Position numbers and translations under genes: made by a program. Below the pieces are notes generated by a model that searched no databases, was not told the DNA's origin, and was given only the letters and a program-made list of their open reading frames with translations. A stretch of DNA of 64,000 nucleotides from Runella sp. CRIBMP (GTDB lineage: Bacteria > Bacteroidota > Bacteroidia > Cytophagales > Spirosomataceae): assembly GCF_009905605.1 (NCBI RefSeq), contig NZ_JAAAKZ010000002.1:992001-1056000 (forward strand). Direction: 5' to 3'. Shown piece by piece: positions 1 to 9,443 of this stretch; position 1 is the stretch's first letter, and each line of letters opens with the position of its first letter.

Positions 1-30
1 CACAATCTGCGCTCTTTCTTCTTCGTTCAT
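1..30 (-). CDS. 5' end of an unidentified gene, cut by the window edge
   Basis: An ATG on the minus strand at 28-30 opens a frame reading MNEEERAQIV before the window ends. It lies 26 bases downstream of the stop of the ClpV-like ATPase gene, so it would be the next gene of the same transcript. Ten residues are too few to assign a family. The start rests only on position and the open frame. Confidence 0.4.
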   Translation of the reverse strand, partial: MNEEERAQIV

Positions 31-56
31 GGGCTATTAAAATTAGTTTGCGACCT

Positions 57-2564
57 TTATTCAGCTTCTTTCACCCACTCAAACTCACCGTTTTCGCCCA
101 CTTTCAGCGTCACCGAGCTTCCCTTGCTGAGTTCACCCGACACAATCATCCGCGACAGTGGCCGACGAATACGGTTGCGAATCACGCCCCGAATCGGCCT
201 TGCCCCGTATTTGGGCGTAAAGCCCTCCAAGGCCAACGCCTTGCGTGCTTCGTCTTCAATCTTCAGCGTAATACCCTGTTTTTCCAGCAACACCACTAAC
301 GGCTTGAGCTGGATATTGAAAATATTGACCACCGCATTCTCCGTAATCGGACTGAATGGAATGATTTCCGTCAAGCGCCCCAAAAACTCAGGGCGGAAGT
401 GCTTGGTCATCAAATCCAACACGTCGTTGGAGGCAGGAATTTTGCCCTTCCCAAACTGCTCCACTATCCAATCCGCACCAATGTTGGATGTGAATAAAAT
501 GATGGCATTGCTGAAATCCCCCTCCCGCCCCAGACGGTCGTGCAGCGTACCTTCGTCCAGAATCTGTAAAAACAGGTCAAAAACCGATGGGTGCGCTTTT
601 TCGATTTCGTCAAACAACACAATCGCAAAGGGCTGTTGTTTGATTTTGGTCACCAACAATCCCCCCTCTTCATAGCCCACGTAGCCCGGAGGCGCACCGT
701 ACAGCACCGCCGCCGAATGCTCTTCCTTAAACTCCGACATATCGAAACGAATCAGGGCTTTTTCGTCGTTGAATAGAAAATCGGCCATCGTTTTGGCCAA
801 CTCCGTTTTGCCCGTTCCCGTGGGGCCTGAGAAGAAAAATGACCCAATCGGCTGTCCTGGACGGCTCAGCCCCGAGCGATTTTCCAGAATGGCATCCGAA
901 ATTACTTTGATGGCGTGGTCTTGTCCCACCACCCGTTTTTTGAGGTGTTCGTCCAATTGCAGCAGTTTTTCCCGTTCTTTGGACTGAAGTTTTCCGAGCG
1001 GAATCCCCGTTTTGTGCGCCACTACGGCCGCAACATCGTGTTTTTCCACCGTCTCTTTTTTCTGACCACCCAAAGTTTCCAGTTTTATCAGCAGCTCCGT
1101 CAGGTAATCCGCCACGGCTTCTGGCAATTCCATTTGGGCAAGTTCCGTTTCTTCTTCCAACTGTCCCAACAAAATCGGGCTGAGTCGGTGCTGCAACTGG
1201 CGTTCAAACCAGCGCAGCTCTTGGGTGTATAAAAGCGGGTCGCCGCTCCCATGCGACTCGCGAAGGTTTGAAAGCTCGGTGCGTAAAAAGTCAATCTCGC
1301 GCTGCGTGGTTTCGGACATGAGTTTCATGGCCGCCATCGTGCGGTCGATGAGGTCAATGGCGGCATCGGGCAGGCGGCGGTCTTTGATGTAGCGCCGCGC
1401 CAGCCGAACGGTCTCGTTTATGGTTCCTTCGCCCACTTTGATTTGGTGATGGTCTTCAAAAAGCGAAACGACTTTGCCCACCATGCGACCCGCGGTGGTT
1501 TCGTCGGGCTCTTCCACTTTGACTAGTTCGAAACGACGGCTGAAGGCTTCGTCGGGTTCCATGAATTTTCGAAACTCGTCGAGCGTGGTGGCGCCAATGA
1601 CGGTCAACTCCCCGCGCGCCAGTTCGGGTTTGAGCAAGTTTACCAGTCCCATGGCTCCGCTTTGGGGGTCCATCAGCACGTGGATTTCGTCAATAAAGAG
1701 CAAGGCCCGTTCGTGCTGTTTGACTTCGGCAATGATATTTTTGAGACGGTCTTCGATTTCACCTTTGTAAGAAGCCCCCGCAATGAGCGCACCCATATCG
1801 AGCTGAAAGAGTGCGGCTTTTTGCAGATGCCCCGGCACCTGCTCTGCCACAATCAACTGCGCCAATCCTTCGACCAAGGCGGTTTTTCCCACGCCCGGCT
1901 CACCCACAATGATAACGTTGGGCTTTGTACGTCGGCCCAGGATTTCGACCATCATGCGGGTTTCTTTGTCGCGGCCGATGATGGGGTCGAGTTTGCCCTC
2001 GCGGGCAATGGCCGTTTTGTCAACGCAGTATTTCAACAATGCCTGCGCGGAGGCGTTGCCTCCCACCGAGGTGGGGGTGCCTTTGGCGGGAGAAGAACCG
2101 TTTTCTGGAGTGACCGCACTTTGAACACCCGCCGAAGCCATGACTTTTCCCAAAATCTCGGTTTCGGTAAGCGGAAAGGATTTCAGTTGGTCTTTTTGAA
2201 AGCCCACTCCCGGGCGCGCAATCGCGGCCAAAACGGCCAAGGGCGTCACCTCCTCCTCACCCAATTTCATCCGGATAACATCCGAAACTTCAAACACCGC
2301 CTGCACTTGTGCGTCTCCACGGATAGAATCCCCGAGCCGAGCCGACTTAGGGTATTTTTCAACCCGGATATCAGCCCAATCACGCAGATAATGAATATCT
2401 ACGTCCCAGATGGCCAAGACGCTGGACAAACCCACATCATTGTGCAACAATCCTTTCAATAAATGCCCTGGCGAAAACGTAGCGTGCTGGTTTTCTTTGG
2501 CTACCGACTGGGCAATCTGAACGGCTTGTTTGAGGTCATTACTGAAAGTTAGTGTCGAGAGCAT
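57..2564 (-). CDS. ClpB/ClpV-type double AAA+ ATPase (possible type VI secretion TssH)
   Basis: An 835-residue cytoplasmic unfoldase of the Hsp100 class. Visible parts are an N-terminal Clp repeat domain (about 1-145), a first AAA+ module with Walker A GEPGVGKT at 221-228 and Walker B LLFIDE near 288-293, a short coiled middle region (about 420-470), a second AAA+ module with GPTGTGKT at 580-587 and VLFDEIEKAH near 649-658, and a ClpB-type C-terminal domain (GYVGYEEGG, SNIGAD, RPEFLGR). The start is the ATG at 2564; the open frame runs back to a TTG at 2621, but the family N-terminus begins at MLSTLTF. The sequence between the modules is short for housekeeping ClpB, and the N-domain diverges from it, which fits ClpV/TssH, the ATPase that recycles contracted sheaths. 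No sheath gene is visible, so the ClpV reading is inference; a specialised ClpB or ClpC is the alternative. Confidence 0.85.
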   Translation of the reverse strand: MLSTLTFSNDLKQAVQIAQSVAKENQHATFSPGHLLKGLLHNDVGLSSVLAIWDVDIHYLRDWADIRVEKYPKSARLGDSIRGDAQVQAVFEVSDVIRMKLGEEEVTPLAVLAAIARPGVGFQKDQLKSFPLTETEILGKVMASAGVQSAVTPENGSSPAKGTPTSVGGNASAQALLKYCVDKTAIAREGKLDPIIGRDKETRMMVEILGRRTKPNVIIVGEPGVGKTALVEGLAQLIVAEQVPGHLQKAALFQLDMGALIAGASYKGEIEDRLKNIIAEVKQHERALLFIDEIHVLMDPQSGAMGLVNLLKPELARGELTVIGATTLDEFRKFMEPDEAFSRRFELVKVEEPDETTAGRMVGKVVSLFEDHHQIKVGEGTINETVRLARRYIKDRRLPDAAIDLIDRTMAAMKLMSETTQREIDFLRTELSNLRESHGSGDPLLYTQELRWFERQLQHRLSPILLGQLEEETELAQMELPEAVADYLTELLIKLETLGGQKKETVEKHDVAAVVAHKTGIPLGKLQSKEREKLLQLDEHLKKRVVGQDHAIKVISDAILENRSGLSRPGQPIGSFFFSGPTGTGKTELAKTMADFLFNDEKALIRFDMSEFKEEHSAAVLYGAPPGYVGYEEGGLLVTKIKQQPFAIVLFDEIEKAHPSVFDLFLQILDEGTLHDRLGREGDFSNAIILFTSNIGADWIVEQFGKGKIPASNDVLDLMTKHFRPEFLGRLTEIIPFSPITENAVVNIFNIQLKPLVVLLEKQGITLKIEDEARKALALEGFTPKYGARPIRGVIRNRIRRPLSRMIVSGELSKGSSVTLKVGENGEFEWVKEAE

Positions 2565-2671
2565 AGAGTAGAGATTGGAGATGCTACAATCAAACTTATA
2601 CAAAGAGCCAATGAATAGCAAGAAGTATTGAGTAAACGGTAAAGGCTAGTGAGAGAGTGGAGATTTTTACT

Positions 2672-3481
2672 TTATCGTCGTCTTGTTTGGTATCGAGTTC
2701 GCCATCCAGCGGTTAGCATCCTGCTAAATGCTGGCGTGTTTCGAATCCCTTCCAAGGCTTCGGCAGAAGCCGCTAATTCAGTCGTTTTAGAACTCCAATA
2801 GTTGACCAAATTTGGGTTGACGGCGCCGTAACAAATCATGTACATGTATACATCGCACAAACCTTCATCCTGGCCTCCACTACGAGAGTGGCCTCCAGAA
2901 GTACTTTCGGAAATCAACCTATCTCTGACACTCGTCTCAAAACGACGATAGTTAATTTCTCCTTGATGGGTCATTACATGCCCAATTTCATGAATAAGGG
3001 TAGGAGAAAATCCGTTATCATAAAAACTCCACAAAGCACCATACGTAATAATTATCCCTCTGGAATCATCCAAAGCGGCAGTGTCGGCATAATCTCTACT
3101 GGGATTTACCCCTCCTGTAAAACGCATACTGTTGCTTAGGCCAGCATAATCATTGAGAATGATTCCCAAAGGTTTTCGTTGTACAAACAATTCTAAATGA
3201 GAAGGAGGAAGTTCTTCCAAAGTTGCTTCTAAAAGCCTAAAATGTTGGGTAGTACCGCGATACACGTTTATTCTTATGCCTTCATGAACAGTAATTATCC
3301 CATCTTGAAGCATATAGGGCATTCTTTGTACGGGAAAATCCCGTCTTCCAATACGTACACTTTCCCATGAGCTTGTTCCGTCTGGCCCTACAAGCAAATC
3401 TCTCAACGCGGCTCTTTCGTGGCCATATCCTGCACCTACCCTAACATCTATTTCGACGGGTTCAGTCGTATATTCAATCAT
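2672..3481 (-). CDS. HExxH zinc metallopeptidase of unknown family
   Basis: A 269-residue protein with a clear gluzincin-like signature: HEIGH at 164-168 and, about 40 residues on, DEGLCD (205-210), whose E206 could be the third zinc ligand. There is no signal peptide and no membrane segment, so any export would be by a non-Sec route. The N-terminal 100 residues match nothing I recognise. The gene is richer in A+T than its neighbours and is separated by about 145 bases from the upstream gene, so it may have been acquired separately. It stands 107 bases upstream of the ClpV-like ATPase gene on the same strand. That position makes a toxin or effector role possible but does not prove it. The protease call rests on the motif alone. 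Confidence 0.7.
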   Translation of the reverse strand: MIEYTTEPVEIDVRVGAGYGHERAALRDLLVGPDGTSSWESVRIGRRDFPVQRMPYMLQDGIITVHEGIRINVYRGTTQHFRLLEATLEELPPSHLELFVQRKPLGIILNDYAGLSNSMRFTGGVNPSRDYADTAALDDSRGIIITYGALWSFYDNGFSPTLIHEIGHVMTHQGEINYRRFETSVRDRLISESTSGGHSRSGGQDEGLCDVYMYMICYGAVNPNLVNYWSSKTTELAASAEALEGIRNTPAFSRMLTAGWRTRYQTRRR

Positions 3482-3626
3482 AGTTCAAATCCTTTTTATT
3501 CCACCCAAGTTGCTTCGCTCTCTATGCCAAGAAGTCTCATCCTAATGATGTCAAATTTAAATCTGCTTTGTTACTTTTTGAATAGCGTTGTAGTATACAA
3601 TCTGAAACTTACTTAACAGTAAAGAA

Positions 3627-4439
3627 TTATCGATGTTGAAACAACCATTGACTCAGCGGCTCCTCTTTTACTTCCATCAAGTCGCTGATGAGCCAGCCAG
3701 TATTGCCTTTTTCACGGGTAAAATCCTCTAATTTCATCACCCAACCTTTGATACCCGTCAAAAAAACCGTGACCCGCTCGCATTCATTAAACTTAATGAG
3801 GCGACTATCGACGGCAAAAATAAAAGCACTCAGCGCGTCGAATCGAAAGGTAGAATCGGTGTAACTCCGCAACGGAACACCCGCGTGCAGTTCATTCGAC
3901 AAACTCAGGAAATTGGTTTCGTGGGCATTAGGGACAATACCGCGCGTTTCAATTTTCTGCTCCAATTGCTCCATAAAAGGATCTGACGCTCCCTGCAACA
4001 CCCATTGATGCCGGTCGTTGGAAACCTTGCGGCGAAACAATAAATCGGCAAGGCTCTGCGTCCCGAAATAATCTACATTGCACGAGGTAATACAATAGAT
4101 TTGCTCGTCAAACTTATTCAAAAACAGAGAATTACGCTCATCACAAACCAGCTCTAGAAACCGAATGAGTTTCTCGCGTGCAGGCCCTTTTTGCCATTTG
4201 GTATCTTCAGAATTGACAAGTTGCTCCAGATAGGCTAATCGAAAGCGGGCAGTTTTGAGGGAGTCAGGGGCTTTTTGACCGTTTGGAAGGCGTGCTGCGT
4301 TGAACCGGTCAAAAAAATCATCCAGCTGCTTTACTTCTTGAACAGTAGATTCGGGGGTTTTTATCCGTTTTACGGCCGTTTGCGCCCACGCCGAACACGC
4401 GGTTGCTGCCAGTAAAATAAAAACAAAAAAACAACGCAT
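3627..4439 (-). CDS. Exported protein of unknown function
   Basis: A 270-residue protein with a Sec signal peptide (MRCFFVFILLAATACSAWAQ, predicted cut after AWAQ). The mature part looks soluble and mixed alpha/beta, with several Cys (in LVCDER, CITSCNVDYF and FNECERV) that could form disulfides in the periplasm. I recognise no family. It is the last gene of the minus-strand run of envelope genes that begins at 12,538, lying 62 bases downstream of the next exported protein. Its role is presumably tied to that envelope set, by context only. Confidence 0.7.
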   Translation of the reverse strand: MRCFFVFILLAATACSAWAQTAVKRIKTPESTVQEVKQLDDFFDRFNAARLPNGQKAPDSLKTARFRLAYLEQLVNSEDTKWQKGPAREKLIRFLELVCDERNSLFLNKFDEQIYCITSCNVDYFGTQSLADLLFRRKVSNDRHQWVLQGASDPFMEQLEQKIETRGIVPNAHETNFLSLSNELHAGVPLRSYTDSTFRFDALSAFIFAVDSRLIKFNECERVTVFLTGIKGWVMKLEDFTREKGNTGWLISDLMEVKEEPLSQWLFQHR

Positions 4440-4501
4440 GGGCAGTAACGTATAAAGTACAAACTCCCTTACTCCTGTAACATTGTCGGCAAATCCCTCC
4501 T

Positions 4502-5161
4502 TTAATTGATGGGCTTTCCGGGCGTTTTGGTTTCGGTCACTTTGATGTTTCCGAACTTAATAATCCAGCGATTTTGCTTATAAAAATCCTCATCCATCAG
4601 ATTTTGCAGCGACACATCCACGTCTTTGGTGGTTTTGTCCTGATACATGATGTTTCCTTTTTCGTCTTTCCCCCTAAATTCCTGCGAAAAAGTGGCCGTA
4701 GTGTAATAGCCCCCGTCGGCACCCTTACGGTAATCGCCCACGTAAGTCGCATCATAAAAAGTAATCTCTACCTGCGGATATTGCAGGGCCTTTAATCGCC
4801 TAAAATAATCTCCGACGCTACGCGAAATCACTGATGAACCTTTTTTGCCCGACGAAACCTGAACCACGGAGCCCGGTTGAAACAATTTTATGGCCTCTTT
4901 GATGGCTTTGTCCCGATTTTCATCCGACTGTTTTTTATCCGAAATGATTTGGATGTACTCCTGCAAACGCAAAATTTGCTGTTCAGTACGTTTCTTAAAC
5001 TCTCCGTCCAATTCTTCCCGGGTCGGATCTTTGATTTCACCCTCATAGGCAGGAACCGACCCATTGTTCACGTTTCGATTCGGCAGTGGTTGCTGAGCAT
5101 GGGCCAACCCACCGACCAACAGCCACCCCAATAGCATCCTAATACAATATTTACATTTCAT
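4502..5161 (-). CDS. Exported protein of unknown function
   Basis: A 219-residue protein with a signal peptide ending in GGLAHAQQ (about residue 22). The mature N-terminal half is charged and probably helical (EELDGEFKKRTEQQI, KAIKEAIKLF). The C-terminal half looks like a small alpha+beta fold with an aromatic-rich stretch (ITFYDATYVGDYRKG) and ends by describing a strand-rich domain (RWIIKFGNIKVTE). It resembles the many Bacteroidota periplasmic proteins with no assigned role. The gene begins 6 bases after the TPR/CARDB-like gene stops, so the two are surely cotranscribed and perhaps translationally coupled. Confidence 0.75.
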   Translation of the reverse strand: MKCKYCIRMLLGWLLVGGLAHAQQPLPNRNVNNGSVPAYEGEIKDPTREELDGEFKKRTEQQILRLQEYIQIISDKKQSDENRDKAIKEAIKLFQPGSVVQVSSGKKGSSVISRSVGDYFRRLKALQYPQVEITFYDATYVGDYRKGADGGYYTTATFSQEFRGKDEKGNIMYQDKTTKDVDVSLQNLMDEDFYKQNRWIIKFGNIKVTETKTPGKPIN

Positions 5162-5167
5162 TGACTA

Positions 5168-7576
5168 TCATTTAGTTGCAATGCCCAACAAGTCGGGATT
5201 GATGATTGCTTCCGCCTCAGCTACTGATTCGTAGGTTCTAAAATTCCGCACATTGATTTTGAGTTTCAGGCCAGCTGTTCCCAGTTCGTAGGTGCCTTCC
5301 ATCAAAAACTCTTCGTTGGGAACCGCCTTCAGAGGGTCCCATTCTTCGGCATTAATCCATTTAATCTTTTTGAGTGCCAACGACGTCGTCAACTCATTTT
5401 CTATCTTATAAGTATATATTTCTTCACTTTTACCATCCTTTTTCATAAAATGCTCGCCCACCAGGCGCTTGGTGGTGGGCGGCAGTTTACTTTTCAGATT
5501 CTCAACCAATCCATTCAAGGTGGATGACAATGACATCAACTCATTTTTCTCATTGGCTTCTTTTTTCTCCCATTCTTCAGCCGTCGGAAAAACGGCGATT
5601 GTTGTGGGAATTTTCACCTTTTCTACGCCTTTCACCGACAATTGCCGACTGTCCCATTTGCCGTTTGATTGCCGGTACCGGTCAAAGACAATTTTAATTT
5701 GAAGTAGATTTTCCTGCGTTACCGTAACCCCCAAAAAATCCTTGCTTTTGGACTTTCCAGTAAACGTTTTTGAGACGTAAACATCAACGTAAGGGATGCC
5801 CTTTTCTGAAAACAAAATAGGAGAAAACCGCGCATCATCCGACTGAAAATCAACCTGATAACTATCGTACCATAAAAATAAATTATTAAGGTAGCTCTCT
5901 GCTTCGTAAGCCTCAGGAAATTTGCCCGCCAGAATTAGCTCACTCGGAACGATGTCATTGCCGATGCTTACTTTATCGCCTTTTTTGAAGCAAAGCCTAA
6001 CTAGCTCCTTTTGAAAATTACTCTTGGTTTCAATGTCTTCGTCGGCTGACCCCATCGAACGGAGATTAAAGTAAAAATTGTTTTCTAAAAACTCCCCAAT
6101 CTTAACGATCAAATTATGAGACTCCTCCGCGCTCGGAATAGACGCTTTTGGCTTTGAAGGCACCAAAACGGGCACATCCACCTCCATTTTATCCAACAAT
6201 TTGCCTTGGAGATTTTCCAAACGTAGGGTAAACTTGGCCAGAGTCCCTTTTAACAATTTGGGTGAAACGCTCAGCTTGGCCTCGTCCCCTACCGTTTTAT
6301 TGGATTCTAACGGAGCAACCTTCTTGGAGGCAGGCACCAATAAACCTACGTTGGTTGGCGCTTGTACTACCTTGACAATCAGATCCTTGGAAGGTTCATC
6401 TGACTCATTCACGACAGCATATTTCAGCGTTGGTTGTGAAAGCCGAGTAATAAACCCTTCACGAGTGCCTTCCCATTGGGTCATGGTTTTGTCAAAATGA
6501 ACCAATGGCGTCACGGGTTCTTGGACTGGCACGGCTATTCTTTCGCTAAAAGTGTACGTGCCACTTCCTTCTTGTACGGTTACCTCCACGGTAGCAGTGG
6601 CGGCGACAAAACTAGATGGGATAAAAAACTCACAAGGAATTGTCGCGGTTTCTCCCGCCAAAATCGTGGTTAATCCGTTGGTGCTAGGCGCTAAAGGCTG
6701 CTCATTTAAGGTGAGCGTGATACGCGGTTTGACCAACGTTCCTCGGCCTTCATTTTTGAGCAAAAGTTTAACAGCCTTGACACGCCGACCTTTTTCTAGC
6801 ACCAATTTAGCATCATTTCCAGCATACAATCCAACCAGTTTTATCAGCGGTGCTGGCGGGCTGAGCGTACTAAACCTGATGGGTAGCTCATCCCAAACCG
6901 TGCCCGATTCGCTTTCCAAACTCAATATCAAGGACGCTTTGCCGTCGGTGAGCAATTGATTGGTTCTAATCGTTATTTGCACCAATCGACTGCCGCCTCC
7001 CCTTACATCTCCCACCGCCACCAAGGGCTCAAATTCAACGCCTTTGACCGGTGTAGCGGCTGCAATTCTTATCTTTCCGTTATCAAATCGTCCTTCTCCT
7101 TCGTTCCGAACGTGGATTTTGAAGGTTAAACTTCCGCCCCCTTCCACCGATTCAGCACTTTTCTCCAGTTTTTCTTTTTCAAACAACGGTTTTGGTTGCG
7201 GAATGGTCGCCAATTGGTGGTTTGACATCCATGCAGGGTCCAATTTTTGAAGAAATTCCAATGCTCGGTCCGTAGGTTCATCACGATACGATTTTTCCAA
7301 AAGCTGCTTGGCTTCTTCTTTTTTTCCCTGCATAAAATAAATAATCCCCAACTCCCGATTAGGAAAATAAGCCGCCACGCCGTTTCGCGTGGCTATGCTT
7401 TTTTTATCGACTCCCGAACCTTGCAAAGCCGCCTTTAAATATTCAATGGCTTCGGGCCAATTTTTGGATTGGCTCAGGCTTTCTCCTTTTTTGTAATACG
7501 TCACGTAGCTTTGCCCTTTTGCCTCAGAAACGGCAAAAATCAACAACAGCCCAAAAAGAAGTTTCCGTAATTTCAT
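5168..7576 (-). CDS. Exported TPR and CARDB-like repeat protein
   Basis: An 802-residue exported protein. A signal peptide (about 1-22, ending AKGQS) is followed by a TPR-like stretch (about 24-115: YYKKGESLSQSKNWPEAIEYL, then GIIYFMQGKKEEAKQLLEKS). Three beta-sandwich segments of CARDB or NEW3 type follow (about 130-480; recurring phrases such as FKIHVRNEGEG and LLLKNEGRGTL). The C-terminal 300 residues repeat features of the neighbouring 219-residue protein (FYDSYQVDF, VDVYVSKTF, LGVTVTQENLLQIKIVFDRY). The mix suggests a periplasmic scaffold that binds other envelope proteins; no catalytic motif is seen. It starts 1 base after the stop of the FadL/PorV-like gene. Function is unknown. Confidence 0.75.
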   Translation of the reverse strand: MKLRKLLFGLLLIFAVSEAKGQSYVTYYKKGESLSQSKNWPEAIEYLKAALQGSGVDKKSIATRNGVAAYFPNRELGIIYFMQGKKEEAKQLLEKSYRDEPTDRALEFLQKLDPAWMSNHQLATIPQPKPLFEKEKLEKSAESVEGGGSLTFKIHVRNEGEGRFDNGKIRIAAATPVKGVEFEPLVAVGDVRGGGSRLVQITIRTNQLLTDGKASLILSLESESGTVWDELPIRFSTLSPPAPLIKLVGLYAGNDAKLVLEKGRRVKAVKLLLKNEGRGTLVKPRITLTLNEQPLAPSTNGLTTILAGETATIPCEFFIPSSFVAATATVEVTVQEGSGTYTFSERIAVPVQEPVTPLVHFDKTMTQWEGTREGFITRLSQPTLKYAVVNESDEPSKDLIVKVVQAPTNVGLLVPASKKVAPLESNKTVGDEAKLSVSPKLLKGTLAKFTLRLENLQGKLLDKMEVDVPVLVPSKPKASIPSAEESHNLIVKIGEFLENNFYFNLRSMGSADEDIETKSNFQKELVRLCFKKGDKVSIGNDIVPSELILAGKFPEAYEAESYLNNLFLWYDSYQVDFQSDDARFSPILFSEKGIPYVDVYVSKTFTGKSKSKDFLGVTVTQENLLQIKIVFDRYRQSNGKWDSRQLSVKGVEKVKIPTTIAVFPTAEEWEKKEANEKNELMSLSSTLNGLVENLKSKLPPTTKRLVGEHFMKKDGKSEEIYTYKIENELTTSLALKKIKWINAEEWDPLKAVPNEEFLMEGTYELGTAGLKLKINVRNFRTYESVAEAEAIINPDLLGIATK

Positions 7577-7577
7577 G

Positions 7578-8927
7578 TCAAAAAATATCTTCTACTAGAT
7601 GGATTACCAAATCCACCGAAAAAGCGCTTTGGGTCGTTTGATTGGTCACTCCTGCCGTCGTTTGCGGATATTTCATTTGCTGAAAGCCCGCGTGGATTTT
7701 GAAACGGTCAAAAAAGAGGGTCGCTCCCGCGCTAAATCCCTTGGCTTTACTGCTCGACCCATCTTCGTTTAGCTGGGTTTGAATGCGGTAGCCCCCCATC
7801 ACCCGAAACTCGACTTTTTCGGCATTCACCAGTAAAAACTCTAAGCCGCTACGTAATTGATAATGGTTTTCGTTGCTAATGACCGGCGGACGTGGCGTCT
7901 GAATGACCAACGGCAACCCCCGATTCGGGTCCAAACTATTGTATTGATTGTACTCATAAAAAGTCTGGGAAATGGCTTGGTTTTTATAGGGCAACCATTC
8001 GGCGTCGGCGGCAAGCATCAGCAATGGAAAAAAGGGCAGACGGTACGAAAGACCCATCCCAACCGTAAAGGGCATTTTATATTTTTGTTCGTAACTGCGC
8101 AACTCGGTCGCATCCAGCGACGCATCGGTGACGGTGCCGCTGTAAGTAAAATTATTGCGGAGATTGAAAGGAGTCGTTACGCGGAGGCCTACGCGCAGCG
8201 GAACGTTTGCTTCATAAAAATCGGCCAAAAAACCCGTTACAAAATTTAGTCCGCTGATGTCATACGTCCCTTCTCCCGTCCGATTTACGTTCAAAGTGCG
8301 CTCCCCTGAGCTATAATTCAGCTTATTCCCCATTCCAAACCAGTAGTTGGCAGTCACGCCGATTCCAACATACCTGCTAAGTTGATACGCCGCACTCAGC
8401 GACGCGTTGCTGATGGTCAAGTTGTTTTTGATGCTTTCGGTGGCCAAAGCCACCGTACGATCAATGGAATATTTATTGGCATCCATCACACTTTGGTAAG
8501 CCACCCCGAGTACTATATTACGGTCCAAATCGCCAATCCGATAATGCCTTTGTCCCTTTAGTCGAGACGCCGAAAAGGGCATCACAGCCCCGATAAATGT
8601 AGGGCCAAAATTGGAAGTGGTAGAAAACCGAGTAGCATCAATGGGTACTTGAAGCGTGGTATTCCTCCCCGAACACAACAGGTGCGGCCCAATACCCTCG
8701 GCCAATTCATCATCATAATTGAGCATGGCAATGCCAGCCGGATTCCAATACATCGCGGTAGCATCGTCGGCTACCCCGATGAAGGCTCCTCCCATCGCCA
8801 TTGCCCGACTTCCCGGTCCATTAGCGTTTAGATTCAGATTTTGGGCCGTACCCACATACGACAAAAGCAACAACAGCCCCGAAAAGAGTTGTTTTTTACC
8901 GATGCGTCGTGTTAGTGCAAAGCCCAT
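7578..8927 (-). CDS. FadL/PorV-like outer-membrane beta-barrel protein
   Basis: About 449 residues from the ATG at 8927; the open frame extends back to a TTG at 8960 with no better start. The signal peptide ends near VGTAQNLN. The mature N-terminus has the hallmark of the OMPP1/FadL/TodX and PorV families: SRAMAMGGAFIGVADDATA followed by YWNPAGIA. The rest alternates as transmembrane beta strands rich in aromatic residues and ends in a beta strand, VIHLVEDIF. FadL members take up hydrophobic molecules; PorV relatives serve type IX secretion by shuttling T9SS substrates. A T9SS-sorted protein is encoded just upstream in the same run, so a PorV-like service role is plausible, but that is inference. 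It begins 33 bases after the lipoprotein gene. Confidence 0.8.
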   Translation of the reverse strand: MGFALTRRIGKKQLFSGLLLLLSYVGTAQNLNLNANGPGSRAMAMGGAFIGVADDATAMYWNPAGIAMLNYDDELAEGIGPHLLCSGRNTTLQVPIDATRFSTTSNFGPTFIGAVMPFSASRLKGQRHYRIGDLDRNIVLGVAYQSVMDANKYSIDRTVALATESIKNNLTISNASLSAAYQLSRYVGIGVTANYWFGMGNKLNYSSGERTLNVNRTGEGTYDISGLNFVTGFLADFYEANVPLRVGLRVTTPFNLRNNFTYSGTVTDASLDATELRSYEQKYKMPFTVGMGLSYRLPFFPLLMLAADAEWLPYKNQAISQTFYEYNQYNSLDPNRGLPLVIQTPRPPVISNENHYQLRSGLEFLLVNAEKVEFRVMGGYRIQTQLNEDGSSSKAKGFSAGATLFFDRFKIHAGFQQMKYPQTTAGVTNQTTQSAFSVDLVIHLVEDIF

Positions 8928-8960
8928 TTTTGTGTACAGAGTAGCGTTGTATTCAATCAA

Positions 8961-9443
8961 TTACTTGGGGATTAAGGTATATTCATTCACGGTATTTCCC
9001 GTTTTGTCACTGACATACAGCCGATTAATTTTCAGCTCATTGTCCGATATTTTATCAATAAAAAACTGAATCCCTTCTTTGGCACAATCCACGCCTTCGC
9101 TGCAAGTAGGCTCAGGACTCAGTTCAAACAGTACGAGACGGATATTTTGGTCAACGCGCCATTTTCCCGTAAAATCAAAACGGTCGCCCCCCTGCCCGAT
9201 GTCGGTAAATTGTAAGGCATTTTGATTACTCAAATCGAGCAGAAATCCGTCGTAATTAAACAGATTGCCGGCTTGTCCTCGCTCATAAACTTTAGTTCGT
9301 CCGCCGCCCCCCTGCGGAATATGAACCGCTTGCTTCATAATCCAGGCGCGGTCCATTTGGGTGCTGACGTCCTTTTTTTTGCACCCCAAAACGCCAATCA
9401 GTAGCGCCAAAATCAATCCTTGTATCTTCATGGTTTGCATCAT
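8961..9443 (-). CDS. Small lipoprotein of unknown function
   Basis: A 160-residue protein with a lipoprotein signal: LLIGVLGC followed by KKKD, so the lipidated Cys is near residue 21. The mature part resembles lipocalin-like or 'DUF' lipoproteins of Bacteroidota (a FTGKWRVDQNIRLVLFEL core), with a pair of Cys (PTCSEGVDC) that may form a disulfide. The start ATG at 9441-9443 overlaps the TGA of the upstream gene (9440-9442) as ATGA, pointing to translational coupling; an ATG at 9431 is an alternative that gives a more usual lipoprotein N-terminus. It is probably bound to the outer membrane next to the barrel encoded downstream. Confidence 0.75.
   Translation of the reverse strand: MMQTMKIQGLILALLIGVLGCKKKDVSTQMDRAWIMKQAVHIPQGGGGRTKVYERGQAGNLFNYDGFLLDLSNQNALQFTDIGQGGDRFDFTGKWRVDQNIRLVLFELSPEPTCSEGVDCAKEGIQFFIDKISDNELKINRLYVSDKTGNTVNEYTLIPK

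Noticed and set aside
1662-2462. Long open frame on the plus strand opposite the ClpV-like gene
   Set aside because: It mirrors the coding bias of the minus-strand ATPase and matches no family; antisense shadow.
3482-3530. tRNA-like string GTTCAAATCC followed by CCACCCA
   Set aside because: The T-arm stem does not pair and no other arms can be built; coincidence in a short AT-rich gap.
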